NCBI RefSeq assembly: GCF_003479605.1
Contig: NZ_QUHR01000001.1
Span: 124,001 to 188,000 of the forward strand
DNA: 64,000 nt
DNA from: Roseburia sp. AF12-17LB
GTDB taxonomy: Bacteria > Bacillota > Clostridia > Lachnospirales > Lachnospiraceae
Direction: 5' to 3'
Numbering within the stretch: the stretch's first letter is position 1; each line of letters starts with the position of its first letter. The notes below the pieces were generated by a model. It did not search any database. It was not told the DNA's origin and was given only the letters and a program-made list of their open reading frames with translations. Shown here piece by piece: positions 26,928-36,100 of this stretch. A program made the translations under genes and the position numbers.

Positions 26928-27278
26928 ATGCTTAAAGTCAGAGTGAGAGAAGAAGAAAATCTGCTGGAAATAAAAATGGAAGGCCATGCTGACTATGCAG
27001 ATGCAGGAAAGGATATTGTGTGCTCGGCATGCAGTATCCTTTTATTTACGCTTCTTGAGGAATTGCAAAAGCAGCAGGCAACAGGAAAAGTAAAAATTAC
27101 GGTCTTGGAAATGGAAGAATCCGGGAGATGCAGAATGGAAATAACGGACTGGGTCAAAGAGACAGAAGTAGTATTAGAAACAATTTTTAACGGCTATAAA
27201 ATCATTGAAAAAAATTTCCCAAAAAATATTTCATTTGTGGCAAAAATTGGGAGTTGCAAAAAAAATAAATTGATATAG
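26928..27278 (+). CDS. Phage-encoded Prp-type cysteine protease
   Basis: A 116-residue protein that matches Prp, the ribosomal-processing cysteine protease of Firmicutes. The GHADYADAGKDIVCSACS segment holds the catalytic His (20) and Cys (32) with the spacing of Prp. Host Prp removes an N-terminal peptide from ribosomal protein L27 at LNLQFFA. Here the gene lies between portal and scaffold, and both the scaffold and capsid start with the same LQFFA motif. It should therefore act as the phage head-maturation protease. Confidence 0.85.
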   Translation: MLKVRVREEENLLEIKMEGHADYADAGKDIVCSACSILLFTLLEELQKQQATGKVKITVLEMEESGRCRMEITDWVKETEVVLETIFNGYKIIEKNFPKNISFVAKIGSCKKNKLI

Positions 27279-27326
27279 TGCAAGTGGTTTAAGAAAAAAA
27301 CATGGCACTTCGGAAAGGACGAAAGT

Positions 27327-28226
27327 ATGAGAAAAAAATATTTTAACTTGCAGTTTTTTGCGGAAGGTGGAGCAGGCGCAGCTTCAACTGGAGCAGAAGG
27401 AACAGCAGGACAGGCGGAAGGGCTCAACGCCGGAGCCACAGACGGTCGAACAGGCCAGGACGACGCTGGAACGTCGCAGGATGCGACAACACCGGAAGAC
27501 ACAGAAAAAGCCTTCGAGGAACTGATTAAGGGCGATTACAGAGACGCATATAGAAAGCGTACAGAAGGAATCGTTAAGGACAGATTGAAAAAATCGAATG
27601 AAACAATCAGTAACTTGCAGAAACAGTATGATGCAATGACTCCAATCATGGGAGAGCTTGCTATGCGTTATGGTCTCGAAGCGGATGATGTGGAAGGACT
27701 CGTAAGAGCAGTACAGCAGGACAATGCACTTCTGGAAGATGAAGCAGCAAGACATGGAATGTCCGTAGACCAGCTTCGGGAAGTAAACCGGGTAAAACTG
27801 GAAAACAAGAAACTGACAGAAGCAATGGAACAGTTGGAGAAGAAAAAAGAAGGCGAGCAGATTTATGCACAGTGGACACAGCAGGCGGATGCATTAAGAA
27901 AGAAGTACAACATGGACTTTAACCTTAATGAGGAACTTGCAAATCCAGACTTCACGGCAATTCTTAAAGTTGGTGGAAGCATTGAAGCGGCTTACATGGC
28001 CACACACCATGATGAGATTATGACATATGGAATGGCGCAGGCAGCAGAAACAGCAAAAAACAATGTAGTAAAAAGCATCAATTCAAAGAGTGGAAGACCA
28101 ATTGAAGGTGCAGCATCTTCCGGTTCTCAAGGAACAGTGAAAGTAGATGTTAGAAATTTAACGTCTGAGCAGATGAGAGAATACGAGAAGAGAGCACTCA
28201 AAGGAGAACGTATTTCTTTCTCGTAA
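27327..28226 (+). CDS. Scaffold protein with Prp cleavage motif
   Basis: A 299-residue protein. It opens MRKKYFNLQFFAEGG, matching the Prp recognition sequence with cleavage expected after Ala12. A Gly/Ala-rich linker (residues 14-50) follows, then a long acidic coiled coil (about 60-190) and a C-terminal domain (SGRPIEGAASSG...). The pattern and the position directly before the capsid gene fit a DUF4355-type scaffold that is removed or trimmed during head maturation. Confidence 0.75.
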   Translation: MRKKYFNLQFFAEGGAGAASTGAEGTAGQAEGLNAGATDGRTGQDDAGTSQDATTPEDTEKAFEELIKGDYRDAYRKRTEGIVKDRLKKSNETISNLQKQYDAMTPIMGELAMRYGLEADDVEGLVRAVQQDNALLEDEAARHGMSVDQLREVNRVKLENKKLTEAMEQLEKKKEGEQIYAQWTQQADALRKKYNMDFNLNEELANPDFTAILKVGGSIEAAYMATHHDEIMTYGMAQAAETAKNNVVKSINSKSGRPIEGAASSGSQGTVKVDVRNLTSEQMREYEKRALKGERISFS

Positions 28227-28243
28227 TTCAGAAAGGAATATAT

Positions 28244-29224
28244 ATGAAAATTAGAAATATCTTGCAGTTTTTTGCAGACCCGAATACGCAGACAACTGGT
28301 ACATCCAGTCTGTCAGCAGAAAATAAAACTTTTTACGAAAAGGAATTAATTGAAGAAGCATCCCCAGAATTGGTGCATGACCAGTTTGGAGATGATTATC
28401 CAATTCCTAAAAATGGTGGTAAACAGATTGAGTTCAGAAAGTATGACTCTTTGAAACCGGCGAATACACCACTTACAGAAGGTGTGACACCGGATGGAAA
28501 TAGCTTAAGCGTAAGTACAGTTACAAGTACGGTAAAACAGTACGGAGATTACATCACAATCTCTGACGTACTGGACCTTACAGCCATCGATAACAATGTT
28601 GTGCAGGCTTCAAAAGTATTAGGAGCTCAGGCAGGCTTGACATTGGACAATGTTACAAGAGACGTTATGGCCGGTGGCACAAACGTATTAATTGTTGGAG
28701 ACAGAGCAACAAGAGCCCAGTTAACAGCAGCAGACACACTGACGCCGGAAATCTTCTTCCGTGCCGCAGCTATGCTTGAAACAATGAATGCTCCAAAAAT
28801 TCAGAAATCTTATGTAGCCATTATTCATCCATACGCAGCATATGACCTTATGCGCAGCGAGGAATGGATTGACGTACATAAATATGCAGCACCAGAAGCA
28901 ATCTTTGAAGGAGAAATTGGAAAGATTGGAAATGTACGTTTTGTATCTACTTCAAACGCAAAAATTTGGAAAGGCACAGGATGCCCGGCAGATACTGCAG
29001 TATTTGGTACATTAGTACTTGGAGCACATGCGTATGCCAAAACCGGTATTGATGGTGGAGCATTACAGATGATTATCAAGCCGGCAGGTGCAGGACAGGA
29101 CCCATTAAACCAGCGCTCCACGGTAGGATGGAAAGCAATTAAAACGGCAGAACGTCTGATAGAACAGTATATGATTCGTATTGAATCAACATCAAAATTC
29201 AGCGAAAGCGTAGAGGCAAACTAG
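28244..29224 (+). CDS. Major capsid protein, N4-gp56 family
   Basis: A 326-residue capsid subunit. LQFFA at residues 7-11 marks a Prp cleavage site. The mature part shows the N4-gp56-type pattern: FYEKELIEEASPELVHDQFGD, GKQIEFRKYDSLKPANTPLTEG, YGDYITISDVLDLTAID, IIHPYAAYDLMRSEEW and the KIGNVRFVSTSNAKIW strand. The N4-gp56 group is used by N4-like podoviruses and many temperate Firmicutes phages. GAAAGGAA precedes the ATG. Confidence 0.9.
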   Translation: MKIRNILQFFADPNTQTTGTSSLSAENKTFYEKELIEEASPELVHDQFGDDYPIPKNGGKQIEFRKYDSLKPANTPLTEGVTPDGNSLSVSTVTSTVKQYGDYITISDVLDLTAIDNNVVQASKVLGAQAGLTLDNVTRDVMAGGTNVLIVGDRATRAQLTAADTLTPEIFFRAAAMLETMNAPKIQKSYVAIIHPYAAYDLMRSEEWIDVHKYAAPEAIFEGEIGKIGNVRFVSTSNAKIWKGTGCPADTAVFGTLVLGAHAYAKTGIDGGALQMIIKPAGAGQDPLNQRSTVGWKAIKTAERLIEQYMIRIESTSKFSESVEAN

Positions 29225-29235
29225 GAGGAAACTGT

Positions 29236-29556
29236 ATGGGAACAAAAACAGAAGGAACGAAAGTAGCAGAAGAAACCAAGGCAACAGAAGAAACCAAGGC
29301 AACAGAAGAAATTCAGGTAAAAGATGCGGTAGAAGCTGATCCATGGAAAGAAGAAGTTAAGTTCATGGCACCATTGGATGGTGAAAAAGGAGACATTTTT
29401 GTAGCTTTAAATGGACATAATTACAGAATTAAAAGAGGGGAAGAGGTAACCATTCCGAAACCAATCTTTGAAGTTCTGAAGAACAGTACAGAAATGGACC
29501 AGCTTGCAATGAGAAGACAGCAGGAACTTATTGCAAAAGGAAAGGCTTTTAACTAA
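29236..29556 (+). CDS. Capsid-associated small protein
   Basis: A 106-residue protein. The N-terminus holds an acidic repeat (EETKAT twice; 18-bp DNA repeat at about 29272-29307). The C-terminal domain reads KFMAPLDGEKGDIFVALNGHNYRIKRGEE and IPKPIFEVLKNST, a small beta fold found next to capsid genes in Firmicutes phages. It may decorate or plug the head. It lies 11 bp after the capsid stop and before a terminator. Confidence 0.6.
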   Translation: MGTKTEGTKVAEETKATEETKATEEIQVKDAVEADPWKEEVKFMAPLDGEKGDIFVALNGHNYRIKRGEEVTIPKPIFEVLKNSTEMDQLAMRRQQELIAKGKAFN

Positions 29557-29577
29557 TAAGAGATTCCATTAAAACGA

Positions 29578-29610
29578 GGAGAGGCACAGCATTGTTGTGC
29601 CTCTTTTTTA
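29578..29610 (+). terminator. Terminator after the capsid genes
   Basis: A GAGGCACA/TGTGCCTC stem with a short loop and a six-T run. The next gene starts 16 bp later, so transcription from upstream must partly read through it or a new promoter is used. Confidence 0.8.
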
Positions 29611-29625
29611 GAAGGAGAGACATGT

Positions 29626-29991
29626 ATGAAGGTAAATGAAGCAATAACAAAGGTGGATGACCTGGAACCAAATACTTATGAGGATAACGAAAAGTTAGAT
29701 TGGATCACTGAATTGGATAAAAGAATTGCTATTGAAATCCTGAACGTAAGAGAACGTGAAGAGGATGTAGTGGTAGAGCCTTATACAGAAGCTGATATGG
29801 ATAAAGAACTTCTTGTGCCTGCCCCATATGACAATTTATATGTCCAGTGGCTTATGAGCCAGATTGATTATTATAACAATGAAATGGACAGATACGCAAA
29901 TTCAGCAGCTATGTTTAATCAGAAATACCAGGATTTTGCTAATTACTGGTACCGGACACATAAAAGCTCTTTAAGGGCAACAATGTATTAG
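29626..29991 (+). CDS. Probable head-tail connector protein
   Basis: A 121-residue acidic protein (MKVNEAITKVDDLEPNTYEDNEKLDWITELDKRI...). The N-terminal helices followed by PAPYDNLYVQWLMSQIDYYNNEMDRYANS are the pattern of a gp6/gp4-type adaptor that docks on the portal. It directly follows the capsid block and precedes the hub-like protein. Assignment is by pattern and position. Confidence 0.5.
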   Translation: MKVNEAITKVDDLEPNTYEDNEKLDWITELDKRIAIEILNVREREEDVVVEPYTEADMDKELLVPAPYDNLYVQWLMSQIDYYNNEMDRYANSAAMFNQKYQDFANYWYRTHKSSLRATMY

Positions 29992-30002
29992 AGAGGTGAC
30001 AT

Positions 30003-31823
30003 ATGAGATTACCTAAACTTCAAAGTACAAGGTCGGAAACCAAGGTACTGAGTGCATTTGGTGGCTACAATGCCAATGAAAGAATCCAGGATGGTGAATT
30101 TTCCGACATGGAAAATATGACAGCAGATTATTACCCGATATTATCTCCGAGAATTCCAAGAGGAAAGTTAAGGGTACTTACAGATTGCTGTGGATTATAT
30201 GGGACAGATAAACTGGTGTGGGTGACCGAGAATAAATTGTATTATAACCAGTCTGAAGTATGTGATTTAAAAGAATCCTGCAGGGATAAGGAAAGAACAT
30301 TTGTAAGAATGGGAGCATACCTTTGCATATTCCCAGATAAAGTAATGTACAACATATACGATCAGACACTGACGGAGATGGAAAACACAGTCACAACAAC
30401 CCAACCACCGTCATTTACGCTTTGCAAAATGGATGGAACGGTTTTCCCGGAAAAGAAAACATATACGGGAGATAGCGAGCCGGACAAGACAAATTATGAC
30501 TACTGGATAGATACATCGGAAAATACTGTTGTAATGAAAATGTGGAGTGAAAACTCATCTGCCTGGGTATCGGTAGGAACAACGTATGTGAAAATACAAT
30601 CTCCGGGAATCGGAAAAGGATTTAAAGAGTATGATGCGGCTACATTCAGTGGAGTAGACCGTAGAGCAGAGATATATAATGATTACAATTTTAACACCTC
30701 AAACATTTTATATGGATGCAGTGATGATTATGTAATTGTTGTAGGTCTGATTAATAAAGTGTTTAAAAATAGCGAGAATATAACCATTGAAAGAACAGTC
30801 CCGGATATGGACTTTGTAACAGAAATGGATAATAGGTTATGGGGGTGCTCTTCTGTAAACCATGAAATATATGCCTGTAAGCTGGGAGACCCAAAGAACT
30901 GGAGATGTTATATGGGCTTATCATCAGACAGCTATGCGGCAACGGTAGGTTCAGAAGGGGATTTTACCGGAGCAATATCATATTCTGGAACGGTGTTGTT
31001 TTTCAAAGAAGGCGGTGTACATAAGCTATTCGGTGACAAGCCGGCGAATTATGAATTGCAATGGAAACCTATGCGTGGGGTACAAATTGGCTCAGAAAAG
31101 AGCCTGATTGTATTAAATGAGGTTTTATATTACAAGAGCAGGGATGGCGTATGTGCTTATAGTGGAGGCCTGCCAAGCAAGATATCGGGGAACCTTGGAA
31201 AAGAAATGTATTATGACGCAGTGGCAGGCGGATATAGAGACAAGTATTACATATGCATGAGGGACGAAAGAAGCAATTACCGTACATATGTATATGATAT
31301 CACAAAAGGAACATGGACCATAGAAGATAGAGGAGTTAAAAGAGCATTTGCGTATTCAGACGGTGGACTATACTTCCTGGATGATGAAAATACGGTATGG
31401 GTTATCAACTACGAACAGATATTTATGCCAATTGCACCAAAAGATGACCGGTTTGGTGAAATGTATATGTATCCGGGAGAGTGGTATCCTGGAGCAATTC
31501 CAGTTGGAGAGGAAGAAGAAAATCAGGAATGGTATGCAGTGACAGGGGATATGGGTCTTGACTCTATTTATAACAAATATATCAGAGAGCTGGTTATCCG
31601 GCTTGAGATAGAAGCAGATGCATATTTCAAGATAGAGATAATGTATGATTCGGAAAACTGGCAAAAGGTAATGGAATATACAGGAACAAAAAAACGGTCA
31701 TACCAGGTGCCGGTTCGAATAAAACGATGCGACCATTTTAAACTAAGATTATCCGGAAAAGGCGCAGTTAAAGTATATTCAATAGCACAAATGATACAGG
31801 AAGGAAGTGCAGTAAGTGGCTAA
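30003..31823 (+). CDS. Probable tail hub / DNA-stabilisation protein
   Basis: A 606-residue beta-rich protein. An N-terminal arm (FGGYNANERIQDGEFSDMENMTADYYPILSPR) is followed by repeated beta blades (VTENKLYYN, MGAYLCIFPDKVMYNI, GCSDDYVIVVG and others) that read like a propeller. A C-terminal beta-sandwich ends near PVRIKRCDHFKLRLSGKGAVKV. Such proteins follow the connector in P22-like phages (gp10 type), where they close the portal. The homology is inferred from layout. Confidence 0.5.
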   Translation: MRLPKLQSTRSETKVLSAFGGYNANERIQDGEFSDMENMTADYYPILSPRIPRGKLRVLTDCCGLYGTDKLVWVTENKLYYNQSEVCDLKESCRDKERTFVRMGAYLCIFPDKVMYNIYDQTLTEMENTVTTTQPPSFTLCKMDGTVFPEKKTYTGDSEPDKTNYDYWIDTSENTVVMKMWSENSSAWVSVGTTYVKIQSPGIGKGFKEYDAATFSGVDRRAEIYNDYNFNTSNILYGCSDDYVIVVGLINKVFKNSENITIERTVPDMDFVTEMDNRLWGCSSVNHEIYACKLGDPKNWRCYMGLSSDSYAATVGSEGDFTGAISYSGTVLFFKEGGVHKLFGDKPANYELQWKPMRGVQIGSEKSLIVLNEVLYYKSRDGVCAYSGGLPSKISGNLGKEMYYDAVAGGYRDKYYICMRDERSNYRTYVYDITKGTWTIEDRGVKRAFAYSDGGLYFLDDENTVWVINYEQIFMPIAPKDDRFGEMYMYPGEWYPGAIPVGEEEENQEWYAVTGDMGLDSIYNKYIRELVIRLEIEADAYFKIEIMYDSENWQKVMEYTGTKKRSYQVPVRIKRCDHFKLRLSGKGAVKVYSIAQMIQEGSAVSG

Positions 31824-31998
31824 ATTTGATTATCCAAATGTAGATATAGAGAACATGTCAAATGAACAGAATATAGAGAGCTTAAAGAGCTTTCTATACA
31901 ATCTTTCTGATACACTGAATTATTCATTAAATCAGGTAGATGCAAGGATATCGGCACTAGAAGAATCAACAGGAGGTAAGGACAATGGGGAATCATAA
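31816..31998 (+). CDS. Small coiled-coil phage protein
   Basis: A 60-residue protein starting with GTG, overlapping the previous stop by 8 bp, with AAGGAAG before it. After a short N-terminus it is one helix (NIESLKSFLYNLSDTLNYSLNQVDARISALEE), in pieces. It also overlaps the next gene by 14 bp. Small coiled coils at this place are common in short-tailed Firmicutes phages. Function unknown. Confidence 0.55.
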   Translation: MAKFDYPNVDIENMSNEQNIESLKSFLYNLSDTLNYSLNQVDARISALEESTGGKDNGES

Positions 31999-33142
31999 AA
32001 ACTGGGAGGAAGTAATATCTGACGGGACACGAACAGCACAGACGAATCTTGATAACCATCTGAACAATAAAGTTGGAGATTATCAGGAGTCGCAGAGAGT
32101 GCAGGATGCTTATAAAAACTATACAGACACTCAGAATGCAAAGCCTGGGGCTTATAACAGCAGGTATCAGGGGGCAATTGATACAATTTTAAATAGAATA
32201 CAGAATAAAAAGCCATTTTCATACGATTTCAATGCAGACCCATTATACCAACAGTATAAGGAGCAGTATGCTAATCTGGGGAAACAGGCAATGCTTGATA
32301 CAACATCACAGGCAGCAGCATTATCCGGAGGATATGGCAATAGTTATGGAGCAACAGCAGGCTCTCAGGCATACCAGGCATATCTTGGAAAGCTGAATGA
32401 TATTATTCCGGATCTTTATGGACAGGCATTAGATAAATACAATACAGACCTCACCAATATGTATAATGAGTATTCCGCATTGGGACAGGCAGAGGATAGA
32501 GCATATGGACAGTATCAGGATAAATACCAGAATTGGCAGAATGATACCAGTAATGCATTGAATGCATATAACATTCTTCATGGAAATGATTTTGACGAAT
32601 ATCAGCAGAAAGTAAGTAGTTGGCAGAATGACAGAGATTATCTGTTTAATGCACTTCAGAATTCACAGACTAACGATAAGTATTTGAATGATTACAACTA
32701 TCAGGTAGACAGAGATAATGTTGCAGATGACCAGTGGCAGCAACAGTTTGAATATCAGAGGCAGAGAGATCAAATCGCAGATGACCAGTGGGCGCAGGAA
32801 TTCGCATTGTCGCAGGCAAGAGCAGCAAGAAGCGGTTCATCTGGACGTAGCTCAAGCAGGAGTTCTTCTGGTTCATCATCCGGTGGAACACGGCCGGCAA
32901 CGAGCGGAACAATCAGCAACAGCTACTATAATGAGCTAAAAAATAAAGCTGCATCACAGGGAAGCTCATATGCAGACAGCTTGTATAAGGCAGGAATTAT
33001 TGACGAGGGAATATGGAATAAACTATATGACGACCTTGGCTTTGATGCACCAACAGCTAGAAGCGCAACAAGTACATTAGCAGGGGGAAGTTCTGCACCT
33101 AGCTTGAGTGGATTTCTTAACAACAAAAAGAAGAAAAAGTAG
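31985..33142 (+). CDS. Gln/Tyr-rich internal or ejection-type protein
   Basis: A 385-residue protein. Residues 1-285 are Gln/Asn/Tyr/Asp-rich and helical, with a small AALSGGYGNSYGATAGSQAYQ turn near 110 that is typical of virion internal proteins. Two near-repeats (NVADDQWQQQFEYQRQRD and QIADDQWAQEFALSQA) lie at about 243-280. A Ser/Gly/Arg-rich linker (280-315) leads to a small C-terminal domain. It sits directly before the giant ejection-type gene. Confidence 0.5.
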   Translation: MGNHKNWEEVISDGTRTAQTNLDNHLNNKVGDYQESQRVQDAYKNYTDTQNAKPGAYNSRYQGAIDTILNRIQNKKPFSYDFNADPLYQQYKEQYANLGKQAMLDTTSQAAALSGGYGNSYGATAGSQAYQAYLGKLNDIIPDLYGQALDKYNTDLTNMYNEYSALGQAEDRAYGQYQDKYQNWQNDTSNALNAYNILHGNDFDEYQQKVSSWQNDRDYLFNALQNSQTNDKYLNDYNYQVDRDNVADDQWQQQFEYQRQRDQIADDQWAQEFALSQARAARSGSSGRSSSRSSSGSSSGGTRPATSGTISNSYYNELKNKAASQGSSYADSLYKAGIIDEGIWNKLYDDLGFDAPTARSATSTLAGGSSAPSLSGFLNNKKKKK

Positions 33143-33153
33143 GGGGTAACAAT

Positions 33154-36100
33154 ATGGCAGACAGATTATCTTTGGAAGAATTAAAGAAAAAAAGGCAGGA
33201 AGGAACACATGAAAATACAGAAAGAAAACTGAATACACGGAGCGCTGCAATAACAAGAGAATCGGGCGGAGAAAGAAAGAGCCTGGAAGAACTTAGACAG
33301 GCAAGAATGAATAGAAATGCTTCGCCGGATGTTTCAGTTTTTCACAACAGCATGAGCAGATACCAGCAGGAAAAACCTGCTGGATTTGACTATGCACTGG
33401 AAAAGGTACGGAACACGGCAAATACGACCGCAAGAGCAATGTCAAAAAATGGAAGAGCATTACAGGGAGCTTTGGATATTGCAAAAAGAAACCGGGAAAC
33501 AAAGAAAAAATTAGATAGCTTCAAACCGGTATATGATAGCAGCAATGAAGATAAAACAATGACAGGAAGAAGCAGAGAAAAACTTACACCGACAGAGTAC
33601 CGAAATGAAAGCACTGGAGAGACAATGACGGTGGAAGATTATAATAATGCAAAAAGCACACTGAATTCAAATCAAAAAGGAAAGCACGGAAACGCAGTAA
33701 GCAGTTTTAAAGGTGCAAGAAAACGTGCGATTGAAGAAGCGTTAAAGCAGCAGGAGAATACAGCATGGATGCCGGAAAAAGAACCGGAAACTGCAAAGGA
33801 ATATGCTGATTACATAGATAAATATTATCAGAGCTTATCAGATCCGGAACTTGCAAGCATGTCAGATGAAGAACTGAATGCTAAAGTGGATACAGCAAAA
33901 AGTAACAAAGAAAATAATAAAGAAAAATTGAAAAACTACGAGCCGGTATATGGAAGTCTGGACAATCCGGTGCTTGCGCAGAATATCAGAGAAGACACAA
34001 AACTGGCCGGTTACCGGAACAGGGTAACTGGAGAAACAATGACGGTGGAAGAGCATGATGCATTAGAGGAAAATGAAACGATTGATAAATACGAAAATGA
34101 GCAGAGCATAAGAAAAAACCAGAAGGCAATCAAGAAATGGTCAGAGGATTATGCGAAGCTCACTCCGGAACAGGAACAGGCTGTCATGCAGATGTATATT
34201 ACAGACCATGACGAGGAGGAAGCAACAGAGCAGGAACAGGCTATAAGAGATACAATTGGAAGCAGAGACCCATTCGAATTAGAAAAGGCATATAACAGCG
34301 CAAAGGAGAATCTGGAAAGCCAGGGAATCAATGCAGACGATATGGAAGAATATTATTCCTGGATCCACAATCGCCAGATTGACACAAAGAAGAGAAAGGA
34401 ATTGGAAGAGGAAACGAAACAGGAAGGATTAAAAGGATTCCTTGTTAATTTAAAGGAGTCTGCTACGTCTGTAGGGGATTCGTTGCTTTTGGGAGTAGAT
34501 TTTGCAGACCAGTTAGGACATTCGGCAAAGAATTATTTCGGAGAAGAGGAAGACTATACACCGTATGATCCGTATTCAGCACGATTCACACAATCAAGAA
34601 ACCGGAAAAGAGAAGCGGTATCAAACGATATCGATACTACTACGGGAAGATTTTTATATGATGTAGGAATGAGTATAGTAGACACGGCGGCAGCTATGGC
34701 AACAGGAAGCGGACCGGTATCCCTTGGAATTATGGCGGCAAGTGCCGGCTCTCAGGCATATGTAGATGCATCAGAACGCGGGGCAGACACCAATAAAGCG
34801 GCTACCACCGGAATCGCTAATGCATTAGCAGAGGCTGCTTTTGAAAAACTGAGTTTAGACCATTTATATGGCATGGTGGAGAATCCAACTAAAACAACAG
34901 TTAAGAAAAAAATATTGGATTGGGCGGTACAGTCTGGAATCGAGGGAAGCGAAGAAGTATTTACTGATTTTGCAGATGAAGCAGCAGACCGCATGATCAA
35001 CGGCGGATTATCTGAATATAACACGAATATAAAAGAGTATATGAAAAATGGAATGTCGGAAGACGAAGCAAAAACAGCGGCAAATAAACAGTTCTGGAAT
35101 CAGGTAGGACAGGACTTCGTAGCCGGTGCTATTTCTGGTGCAGTATTTGGTGGAGTAGCAAATACCGTAAATTCCGTGCAGTATCATAAAATGGGAAAGA
35201 CAATTAACCAGGATAATACAATGAGAGACACTATCCTGGAAACAGCAGAGCAGATGCCGGAGAATTCTACTGCAAAGCAGATTGCGGATACAGTAAAAGC
35301 AGATAATATTACTGATTCGCAAATGAGCCAGATTATAGAGTCCATGGCAAAAAGTGAAGACGTAAATCTGGACAAGGTTATAACAGAGGGATTTGTCAGA
35401 AAAGGAGCTGAACAGGAACAGGCACAGCAGCAGGCGCAGGAGCTGATGAATAATACTGCAGATACCAGTGCTGCAAGGGAAGATAATGCAATTGAGAACA
35501 CCACGGGCAACATGACAGGCAGAGTAAAAAATGCGGAAGGAATAGTGATAGAAAATGAGAAAGTTGCACCGGTGCAACCGTATAGCAGAAATCAGACAGG
35601 GGTAACTGCAGCAGTAAATAGAAATACAGGAAAACAGGATATCGTTGTAGAGATTGCAGAGAGCACACCGGAGAAAACCATGGTAAAACTGTCAGATGGA
35701 AGAGTTGTAGATTATAAGACAGTGGAGATAGGTAATCCAACCATGCGAAATCTGTATAATTTTGCGGCAACATTTGATGATACAAAAGCGGCCAATGCAG
35801 TCATTGAGAATTACAACGGGGAAAGTATGCCTACTTACCTGGAATCAACCGCAGTATTTTACAATGCTGGAAAACTTGGAAAAACTTCATATGAGAGTAT
35901 TATGAATAATCCGGTAAATGCAAGAATTGTAAGTGAAATGTCACCATCAACCTTGCTGGAAATGTATTATCTCGGAGAAAACAGCAGAAGTCCGTTATCA
36001 CAGAATTCCAATGTGCAGCAGGCCGTGAAGATGGGAACTGGATCCGTAATCGATAACAGACTGGATAAATCTGACAATCGCATGAAATCGGTTGTGGAAA

